Assembly (NCBI GenBank): GCA_036307185.1
Contig: JAXJYC010000004.1
Location: 1 to 20,188 of the forward strand
Direction of reading: 5' to 3'
From: SVEL01 sp017381055
GTDB taxonomy: Bacteria > Bacillota > Clostridia > Lachnospirales > Lachnospiraceae
Length of the DNA: 20,188 bases
This document shows, piece after piece, positions 14,761-20,188 of this stretch. Below the pieces are notes generated by a model. The model did not search any database. It was not told the DNA's origin and was given only the letters and a program-made list of their open reading frames with translations. Position 1 is the first letter of the stretch, and each line of letters starts with the position of its first letter. Position numbers and translations under genes: made by a program.

Positions 14761-15189
14761 ATGATTAAGTATATGGAATCATTTTCGCCAGAGGATACAT
14801 TTAGATTTGGTGAAGAGCTTGGAAAAAATGCTAAAAAAGGTGAAGTGTTTTGCCTTGATGGAGACTTAGGTGTGGGAAAAACAGTATTTACACAAGGTTT
14901 CTCAAGAGGATTGAATATAGATGAGCCTATAAATAGTCCAACATTTACTATCGTTCAGGAATATACAGAAGGTCGATTACCTTTTTATCATTTTGATGTA
15001 TATCGAATAGGTGATATATCCGAGATGGATGAGATAGGCTATGAGGACTATTTCTTTGGAGAAGGCGTATGCTTTATAGAGTGGGCAACTATGATAGAAG
15101 AGATATTGCCAGATAATGTAACTTGGATAAAGATAGAAAAGGATTTAGAAAAAGGGTTTGATTATCGAAAGATAACTATAACAGAGTAG
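14761..15189 (+). CDS. tsaE: tRNA t6A37 biosynthesis ATPase TsaE
   Basis: A 142-aa P-loop ATPase that works with TsaB and TsaD to transfer the threonylcarbamoyl group to A37 of ANN-decoding tRNAs. Walker A is GDLGVGKT (34-41), followed by the family stretch VFTQGFSRGL, the switch-like SPTFTIVQEY, and YHFDVYRI with EIGYEDYFF; the segment VCFIEWATMIEEILPD is typical of TsaE. AAGGAG precedes the ATG. tsaB starts 11 bases after the stop. Family knowledge: TsaE-bound ATP turnover resets the TsaBD complex. Confidence 0.95.
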   Translation: MIKYMESFSPEDTFRFGEELGKNAKKGEVFCLDGDLGVGKTVFTQGFSRGLNIDEPINSPTFTIVQEYTEGRLPFYHFDVYRIGDISEMDEIGYEDYFFGEGVCFIEWATMIEEILPDNVTWIKIEKDLEKGFDYRKITITE

Positions 15190-15200
15190 AGGATTAAGAT

Positions 15201-15905
15201 ATGAAGATATTGGCGATTGACTCATCTTCACTTGTGGCATCTGTCGCGGTTGTAGAAGATGATATAATGGTGGCAGAATACACAATTAATCATAAGAAGA
15301 CACATTCTCAAACATTATTACCTATGATTAATGAGATTTCTAAAATGGCAGAGATTGATTTATCTCAGGTGGATGCTATAGCGGTTTCGGGGGGACCGGG
15401 TTCATTTACAGGTCTTAGAATTGGAAGTGCTACAGCGAAGGGTCTAGGTTTAGTGTGGAATAAACCATTAATCCATGTGCCAACTGTAGATGCTATGGCA
15501 TATAATTTATATGGAACAGATAAGCTTATTTGTCCAATGATGGATGCAAGAAGAAGCCAAACATATACAGGTTTATATGAGTTTGTTGATGGTGAGTTTA
15601 AGATAGTTATGGAGCAGTGTGCCATATCTGTAGATGAATTGATTGAAAAGGTTAACGAAATAGGCAGAGAAGTAATCTTTTTGGGTGACGGTGTTCCAGT
15701 GTTTATGGGAGCATTAGATGAAAAACTTACAGTATCTCATTCGTATGCACCAGCACATATGAATAGACAGCGTGCGGGAGCAGTAGCAGTGTTGGGGAAT
15801 AAGTATTTTGCTGATGGCAAGTATGAGACAGCGGCAGAGCATGGGCCTAACTATCTTCGTCAATCTCAAGCGGAGAGAGAAGCAAAGGAAAAAAATAATG
15901 GATAA
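15201..15905 (+). CDS. tsaB: tRNA t6A37 complex subunit TsaB
   Basis: A 234-aa actin-like ASKHA-fold protein, the scaffold that dimerises with TsaD. The N-terminal phosphate-loop strand is MKILAIDSSSLVASVAVV, and the family signature is SGGPGSFTGLRIG (63-75); a later segment is CPMMDARRSQTYTGLY. RBS AGAGGA precedes ATG 15201. The end overlaps rimI by eight bases (15898-15905), so the two are translationally coupled. Length is normal for TsaB. Confidence 0.95.
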   Translation: MKILAIDSSSLVASVAVVEDDIMVAEYTINHKKTHSQTLLPMINEISKMAEIDLSQVDAIAVSGGPGSFTGLRIGSATAKGLGLVWNKPLIHVPTVDAMAYNLYGTDKLICPMMDARRSQTYTGLYEFVDGEFKIVMEQCAISVDELIEKVNEIGREVIFLGDGVPVFMGALDEKLTVSHSYAPAHMNRQRAGAVAVLGNKYFADGKYETAAEHGPNYLRQSQAEREAKEKNNG

Positions 15906-16347
15906 TATTATAGTGCGAGTAATGACTTCGGACGATATAGACCAGGTGGTAGAGATAGAAGAGGAAGCATTTTCGTCTCCATGGACAAGAAAAGGCTTTG
16001 AAGAATCATTATCATACGATTATAGTAGATTTTATGTTGCAACTAATGATAAGCAAGTTGTAGGATATATAGGTACCTATTGTATGTTTGATGATGTAGA
16101 TATAACTAATGTGGCAGTAAGGGGAAATTGCAGGCGAAAAGGTGTGGCAAATAAGCTTTTAGAAGCGGTGCTTGGCTATTCTTTAGAAAAGAAATTGAGC
16201 TATATTAACCTTGAAGTAAGACCTAGTAATATTCCTGCGAGAAAGTTATATGAGAAATATGGCTTTGAAGAAATTGGAATCAGAAAGAACTTTTATACAA
16301 AGCCAGTGGAAGATGGGATAATAATGCAAAAAGATATGTCAAAATAA
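15898..16347 (+). CDS. rimI: Ribosomal protein S18-alanine N-acetyltransferase (RimI-like GNAT)
   Basis: A 149-aa GNAT acetyltransferase; family members acetylate the N-terminal alanine of ribosomal protein S18 using acetyl-CoA. The fold shows IRVMTSDDIDQVVEIEEEAF-type motifs at the start, FSSPWTRKGFEESL, the central strand VDITNVAV, and the acetyl-CoA loop RRKGVANKLL (R-x-x-G-x-A), then LEVRPSNIPARKLYEKYGF, which is highly typical of RimI. The start is ATG 15898 inside the tsaB end, with AAAGGA before it; an in-frame ATG at 15808 lies within tsaB and was rejected. tsaB-rimI adjacency is widespread in bacteria. Confidence 0.93.
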   Translation: MDNIIVRVMTSDDIDQVVEIEEEAFSSPWTRKGFEESLSYDYSRFYVATNDKQVVGYIGTYCMFDDVDITNVAVRGNCRRKGVANKLLEAVLGYSLEKKLSYINLEVRPSNIPARKLYEKYGFEEIGIRKNFYTKPVEDGIIMQKDMSK

Positions 16348-16377
16348 TAAGCCATGTATTTCCTATATATTTTTGTA

Positions 16378-16405
16378 TTTATATGTTTTATTATAGAAAT
16401 ATAAT
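16378..16405 (+). promoter_or_regulatory. Possible internal promoter
   Basis: In the 80-bp gap between rimI and the next gene, TATAAT (16400-16405) lies 16 bp from a poor -35, TTTATA (16378-16383). It could give the downstream genes separate transcription, but in AT-rich DNA such matches arise by chance. Confidence 0.3.
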
Positions 16406-16427
16406 TTTACAATATTAGAGGTGCAAA

Positions 16428-16676
16428 ATGAGAAAATACAGTGATGATAATAAAAAAGACTTATTAGAAATATATTGTAACAAATGCGGAAAAAAAATAA
16501 CGATGGAAAAAGGAATTGTTAAAGAGGGAGCGTTTAGCATAACTTATGGCTGGGGATATTTTTCCAGAAAAGATGGAGAAACACATAGCTTAGATTTGTG
16601 TGAAGAATGCTATGATGATTTAATAAAATCCTTTAATATTCCGATAAATATAGTAGAAAGAAATGAAATAGTATAA
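16428..16676 (+). CDS. Small zinc-ribbon-like protein, unknown function
   Basis: An 82-aa protein with two CxxC knuckles, CNKC (17-20) and CEEC (58-61), separated by a Gly/aromatic-rich stretch (SITYGWGYFSRKDG), so a single zinc site is likely. No signal peptide or membrane helix. The ribosome binding site is AGAGGTG. I do not recognise a named family. It sits 17 bp before RNase Z and inside a cluster of tRNA-related genes, so a role with RNA or the ribosome is possible, but only by association. It uses more AAA and ATA codons than its neighbours. Confidence 0.7.
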   Translation: MRKYSDDNKKDLLEIYCNKCGKKITMEKGIVKEGAFSITYGWGYFSRKDGETHSLDLCEECYDDLIKSFNIPINIVERNEIV

Positions 16677-16693
16677 TTAAGAGGAGTAAACAG

Positions 16694-17611
16694 ATGCTAG
16701 ATATATGCTTGTTGGGCACAGGTGGTATGATGCCGTTGCCAAAAAGATGGTTAACATCACTTATGCTAAGATATAATGGAAAAAGTATATTGATTGATTG
16801 TGGAGAAGGCACACAGCTTGCTGTTAAGGAGCAAGGATGGAGCTTTAATCCTATTGATGTTATCTGTTTTACTCATTATCATGCAGATCACATAAGTGGA
16901 TTACCAGGGCTACTTCTTACTATGGGCAATGCTGATAGGACAGAACCGGTAACTATGATAGGGCCAAAGGGTCTTGGTAGAGTAGTATCTTCTCTTAGGG
17001 TAATTGCGCCAGAGTTGCCATTTGAAATCAATTTTATAGAACTTACAGAGAATGAGCAGACTATTGAAATATGTGGTCTTGTTATTGAAGCATTTAAAGT
17101 AAATCATAATGTATTATGTTATGGCTATAGTGTGAAACTTAATAGACAAGGTAGATTTATGGTAGAAAAGGCTATGGAAAATGATATACCTAAGCAGTAT
17201 TGGAGCAAGCTTCAAAAAGGAGAAGAAATCCAAGTTGATGGAAGAACCTTAACTCCAGATATGGTTTTGGGAGAGGAGAGAAAGGGGCTTCATATAGTTT
17301 ATTGTACAGATACAAGACCAATGCCTATAATAGCTACAAAAGGTGCTGGAAGTGATCTTATGATATTGGAAGGTATGTATGGCGAGAAGGATAAGCTCAA
17401 GAAGGCTAAAGAATATAAACACATGACATTTTATGAGGCGGCAGAGCTTGCAAAAGAAGCAGATACTAAGCAGATGTGGCTTACTCATTATAGTCCATCG
17501 CTTATTAGACCGGAGGAATATACAGATGAGGTAAGAAAAATATTCCCACGAACAATCGTAGCAAGGGATGGTAGAAGTATAGTGCTTAATTTTGAGGATG
17601 AAGGTAATTAG
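16694..17611 (+). CDS. rnz: Ribonuclease Z (tRNA 3' endonuclease), MBL fold
   Basis: A 305-aa metallo-beta-lactamase-fold nuclease that removes 3' trailers from precursor tRNA. The N terminus DICLLGTGGMMPLPKRWLTS is typical of the family, followed by LIDCGEGTQ and the zinc motif HYHADH (61-66, HxHxDH; usually HLHGDH in RNase Z). Later metal ligands are probably NHNV (about 134-137), CTDTRPM (about 210) and LTHYSP (about 264-269). RBS GAGGAG precedes the ATG. The protein also resembles other MBL hydrolases, but the GEGTQ and DTRP elements favour RNase Z. It fits the surrounding tRNA-modification genes. Confidence 0.88.
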   Translation: MLDICLLGTGGMMPLPKRWLTSLMLRYNGKSILIDCGEGTQLAVKEQGWSFNPIDVICFTHYHADHISGLPGLLLTMGNADRTEPVTMIGPKGLGRVVSSLRVIAPELPFEINFIELTENEQTIEICGLVIEAFKVNHNVLCYGYSVKLNRQGRFMVEKAMENDIPKQYWSKLQKGEEIQVDGRTLTPDMVLGEERKGLHIVYCTDTRPMPIIATKGAGSDLMILEGMYGEKDKLKKAKEYKHMTFYEAAELAKEADTKQMWLTHYSPSLIRPEEYTDEVRKIFPRTIVARDGRSIVLNFEDEGN

Positions 17612-17633
17612 GTACAGAAGGGAGGTAATGCTC

Positions 17634-18218
17634 ATGAAAAGAAGGATGAGATGGTTAGTTACACTTACTTTATTAGCTGTTGTGGTAGTTATTTGGTATT
17701 ATATGGACTCTAATAAACCATCTGAGACAGATGGAACAAAGTCAAGCCCGGGTGTAAGAGAGGTAGATAAGATTCTTAATAAAGATTTAGAGGAATCGTA
17801 TCCGTATACGGCTAGAGAGGTAGTTCAGTTATTTGTTCGTATCCAAAAGTGTTATTATAATGATCAGTGGACAGAGGATGAATTTGTAAAGTTATCCTAC
17901 AAGGCGACAGAGCTTTTTGATGAAGAACTATTAAATGCCAATCCGTTTGATGAGTATTACGAAGAATTAAAAACAGAGGTTGACCAGTATAAGGATGAAA
18001 ATAAGATAATTAATCGAACGATAATAGATAAGAGTTCAGAAGTGGTTTATTCTACAATGGAAGACCAAAAGTATGCATCGATTAATTGTACATATTATTT
18101 GAAGGCGAATTCTGGAACAAGCAAAGTGGTGGAAACATATATTTTGCGTAAGGATGAAAATGAAAGATGGAAGATTCTTGGTTGGAAAGAATATGAAGAA
18201 AGCGAATGGGAACAGTAA
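17634..18218 (+). CDS. Single-pass membrane-anchored protein, DUF6715-like
   Basis: A 194-aa protein starting KRRMR, then one hydrophobic helix (about 6-23), and a soluble, charged region that should lie outside the cell. The external part has LNKDLEESYPYTAREVVQLF, a KCYYNDQWTEDEFVKL segment and a C-terminal beta-rich part (YASINCTYYLKANSG...YILRKDENERWKILGWKEYE). The pattern agrees with my memory of the Lachnospiraceae family DUF6715, of unknown function. GGGAGG at 17620-17625 stands eight bases before ATG 17634; ATG 17628 is too close. The last base of the stop overlaps the tsaD start (TAATG), so the genes are translationally coupled. Confidence 0.72.
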   Translation: MKRRMRWLVTLTLLAVVVVIWYYMDSNKPSETDGTKSSPGVREVDKILNKDLEESYPYTAREVVQLFVRIQKCYYNDQWTEDEFVKLSYKATELFDEELLNANPFDEYYEELKTEVDQYKDENKIINRTIIDKSSEVVYSTMEDQKYASINCTYYLKANSGTSKVVETYILRKDENERWKILGWKEYEESEWEQ

Positions 18219-19258
18219 TGAGTGAAAGTAATATAAATAAAGATACATATATTTTGGCTATAGAGAGCTCCTGTGATGAAACAGCGGCAGCAGTAGTTAA
18301 AAATGGAAGAGAAGTAATGTCTAATGTAATTTCTTCGCAGATTGCATTACATACATTGTATGGTGGAGTTGTGCCTGAAATTGCGTCGCGTAAGCATATT
18401 GAAAAGATTAATCAGGTTATAGAAGAGGCATTAAAGGAAGCACATGTTACATTAGAACAAATAGATGCAATAGGTGTTACATATGGTCCAGGCTTAGTTG
18501 GAGCATTGCTAGTAGGTGTGGCAGAAGCAAAGGCTATGGCGTTTGCGGCTAATAAACCGTTGGTTGGTGTACATCATATAGAAGGACACATATCAGCAAA
18601 TTATATAGAAAACAAACAGTTAGAACCGCCATACATTTGCCTTGTAGTCTCAGGCGGACATACACATCTAGTGGTTGTTAATGATTATGGTGATTATGAA
18701 GTAATAGGAAGAACAAGGGATGATGCAGCAGGAGAGGCTTTTGATAAAGTTGCAAGAGCTATTGGTCTTGGTTATCCAGGTGGACCTAAGATAGACAAGT
18801 TATCAAAGGAAGGAAATCCGCAGGCAATTAAATTCCCGAGAGCTCAGGTAGAAGGTGCGCCATTTGATTTTAGTTTTAGTGGTTTAAAGTCTGCTGTACT
18901 TAATCATATCAATATGTGTCAGATGAAGGGGCTGGAGATAAATGAAGCAGACATAGCAGCTTCATTCCAAAGTTCTGTGGTAGATGCGTTGTTGGATAGA
19001 GCAATGATGGCGTGCAAAGAGTACAAGATGAATAAGTTGGCTATTGCTGGTGGAGTAGCATCTAACTCTGCTATAAGAACAGCATTTGAGGAAAAGTGTA
19101 AAAAAGAAAATATAGAGTTTTATCATCCATCACCAATTTATTGTACGGATAATGCAGCTATGATAGGTGTTGCTGCGTATTATGAGTATATAAAGGGAAC
19201 AAGACACGGATGGGATTTAAATGCTGTTCCTAACTTAAAATTAGGTGAACGTATTTAA
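18218..19258 (+). CDS. tsaD: tRNA N6-adenosine threonylcarbamoyltransferase TsaD
   Basis: The catalytic subunit that transfers threonylcarbamoyl from threonylcarbamoyl-AMP to A37 of tRNA, completing t6A. It is 346 aa. Visible: the ASKHA phosphate loop YILAIESSCDETAAAVV, the region SSQIALHTLYGGVVPEIASRKH, the metal motif HHIEGH (119-124; His120 and His124 as ligands), VSGGHTHLV, DDAAGEAFDKVARAIGLGYPGGP, FSGLKSAV and AIAGGVASNSAIR. The start is ATG 18218, overlapping the preceding stop by one base; an upstream in-frame ATG at 18206 lies inside the previous gene and has no better ribosome binding site. With tsaE and tsaB above, three of the four pathway proteins are here; the threonylcarbamoyl-AMP synthase (TsaC/YwlC) is not in the window. 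Confidence 0.96.
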   Translation: MSESNINKDTYILAIESSCDETAAAVVKNGREVMSNVISSQIALHTLYGGVVPEIASRKHIEKINQVIEEALKEAHVTLEQIDAIGVTYGPGLVGALLVGVAEAKAMAFAANKPLVGVHHIEGHISANYIENKQLEPPYICLVVSGGHTHLVVVNDYGDYEVIGRTRDDAAGEAFDKVARAIGLGYPGGPKIDKLSKEGNPQAIKFPRAQVEGAPFDFSFSGLKSAVLNHINMCQMKGLEINEADIAASFQSSVVDALLDRAMMACKEYKMNKLAIAGGVASNSAIRTAFEEKCKKENIEFYHPSPIYCTDNAAMIGVAAYYEYIKGTRHGWDLNAVPNLKLGERI

Positions 19259-19294
19259 TATAGAAAGAGTTGCTAAAAAGATCAGGAGGCAGAT

Positions 19295-19999
19295 ATGAGT
19301 AAAACAGTATGTATCATGCTTGCTGGCGGAAAAGGAAAAAGAATGGGTACAAAAGTAAGTAAGCAATATTTGTTGCTAGAGGATAGACCTGTTCTTTTTT
19401 ATTCGCTAAAAGCATTTGAACCTTATGTAGATGAAATAATTGTTGTAGCTGCAGAGGGTGAAGAAGAATATTGTAGAGAAAATATTATTAATAAGTATGA
19501 AGTGGCAAAAGTAACAAAAGTAGTTACTGGTGGTGCAGAAAGATATTTATCTGTATATGAAGGTTTAAAAGCTATTAATGAAAGTGATGAAGAGATGTAT
19601 GTGCTTATACATGATGGAGCACGTCCGTTCATAACAGGTGAAGTTATAAAAGAGACAATTGAAAAGGTAAAAGAAACTGGTGCGTGTATAGTAGCAGTTC
19701 CATCTAAGGATACAGTTAAGATTGGGAATGAGTTTAATATAGTAGAAAGTACACCTGACAGAAGAAAGGTTTGGTTGGTTCAGACACCACAGGTATTTGA
19801 ATACAGAAGTATATATGATGCATATAAGGCTGCTATTGAATCAGGACGAGAAGATATAACAGATGATTCTATGGTTATGGAGTCATTTGGAAATAAAGAA
19901 ATTCATTTTGTACAAGGTAATTATGATAATATTAAGCTTACAACTCCAGAGGATATGATTCACGGAATGGCGATTTTACGGGCAAAAACAGACTTGTAA
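19295..19999 (+). CDS. ispD: 2-C-methyl-D-erythritol 4-phosphate cytidylyltransferase
   Basis: The third enzyme of the MEP isoprenoid pathway: it joins CTP and methylerythritol phosphate to give CDP-ME. The 234-aa protein has the nucleotide loop LAGGKGKRMG (9-18) with KQY (23-25), then VTGGAERYLSVYEGL, the metal aspartate in LIHDGARPF, VPSKDTVKI, WLVQTPQVF and the late TDDSMVMES. RBS CAGGAGG stands before the ATG. It closes the gene run; no terminator is evident in the roughly 110 bases before the tRNA gene, so read-through into the tRNA is possible. Confidence 0.95.
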   Translation: MSKTVCIMLAGGKGKRMGTKVSKQYLLLEDRPVLFYSLKAFEPYVDEIIVVAAEGEEEYCRENIINKYEVAKVTKVVTGGAERYLSVYEGLKAINESDEEMYVLIHDGARPFITGEVIKETIEKVKETGACIVAVPSKDTVKIGNEFNIVESTPDRRKVWLVQTPQVFEYRSIYDAYKAAIESGREDITDDSMVMESFGNKEIHFVQGNYDNIKLTTPEDMIHGMAILRAKTDL

Positions 20000-20029
20000 A
20001 AAAATATTTAAAAAAATTGAAAAAAGTTG

Positions 20030-20058
20030 TTGACACTTTAAATGTTTGGTGATAGAAT
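20030..20058 (+). promoter_or_regulatory. Strong promoter for tRNA-Ser
   Basis: TTGACA (20030-20035), a perfect -35, 17-bp spacer, TAGAAT (20053-20058). An A-rich tract with T runs lies just upstream, like an UP element. The predicted start is about 45 bases before the tRNA. Confidence 0.85.
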
Positions 20059-20064
20059 AACACT

Positions 20065-20084
20065 TGCCGCTGAGAGAGGCGGCA
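20065..20084 (+). other. Hairpin in the tRNA-Ser leader
   Basis: TGCCGC (20065-20070) pairs with GCGGCA (20079-20084) around an eight-base loop, in the short leader between promoter and tRNA. It is followed by A residues, not T, so it is not a plus-strand terminator. It may shape precursor processing. Confidence 0.6.
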
Positions 20085-20109
20085 CAAAAAAACTAAAGAA
20101 ACCTGTTAT

Positions 20110-20188
20110 GGAGAGGTATCGAAGTGGTCATAACGAGGCGGTCTTGAAAACCGTTTGTCCGCAAGGGCGCGTGGGTTCGAATCCCACC
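20110..20188 (+). tRNA. tRNA-Ser (UGA anticodon), 3' end beyond the window
   Basis: Acceptor 5' strand GGAGAGG (20110-20116), D stem TCG/CGA (20119-20121 and 20134-20136), anticodon stem GCGGT/ACCGT (20138-20142 and 20150-20154) with loop CTTGAAA, giving anticodon TGA at 20145-20147. A long variable arm with GTCC GCAA GGGC confirms a class II serine tRNA, and the T arm GTGGG TTCGAAT CCCAC is complete. The 3' acceptor strand (expected CCTCTCC) is cut by the window edge after its first base. Confidence 0.95.

Noticed and set aside
20065..20084. Terminator of ispD
   Set aside because: The hairpin lies after the tRNA promoter and is followed by A residues, so it lacks a U tract on the transcribed strand.

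Overview
The window looks like chromosomal DNA from a low-GC Gram-positive anaerobe of the Clostridia, most likely a Lachnospiraceae relative. The evidence is AT-rich sequence, heavy use of AGA for arginine, strong AGGAG ribosome binding sites, sigma-A promoters often with an extended -10, compact T-tailed terminators, and family-specific genes (ACT-hom-apgM, a CJM1_0395-type metalloprotease-like protein, a DUF6715-like membrane protein). This placement is inferred from gene content and composition, not from a database search.

Layout. Positions 1-136 are the 3' end of a group IIC self-splicing intron (end of domain IV, domains V and VI), with what is probably the last 16 codons of its reverse transcriptase. 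A stand-alone fabG follows on the minus strand. A 0.6-kb AT-rich divergent intergenic region holds a small cluster of DnaA-box-like sites and the hpf promoter. Then come hpf (ribosome hibernation), secA (protein export), and prfB (release factor 2, expressed through a +1 programmed frameshift) with cheW. Each transcription unit here has a recognisable promoter and terminator. Between cheW and the next operon lies a 251-bp imperfect inverted-repeat element (6601-6851) that looks like a MITE. It is followed by a threonine-pathway operon: ACT regulator, homoserine dehydrogenase, and an archaeal-type phosphoglycerate mutase homologue that probably serves as homoserine kinase. Next are a lone metalloprotease-like gene and two tandem paralogous genes for small membrane proteins with Gln/Pro-rich N termini.

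The right half (12084-19999) is a tightly packed unit: tex, a YcxB-like membrane protein, tsaE, tsaB, rimI, a small zinc-ribbon protein, an RNase Z, a single-pass membrane protein, tsaD and ispD. It unites the three dedicated proteins of the t6A37 tRNA modification complex (TsaE, TsaB, TsaD), the ribosomal protein acetyltransferase RimI and a tRNA 3' processing enzyme. Immediately downstream, a tRNA-Ser(UGA) gene with its own strong promoter runs off the window.

Most of the window is ordinary housekeeping DNA. The least explained elements are the 251-bp inverted-repeat element, the DnaA-box cluster, the tandem Gln/Pro-rich membrane paralogues and the 82-aa zinc-ribbon gene. I see no CRISPR array, prophage, toxin-antitoxin pair or defence system.
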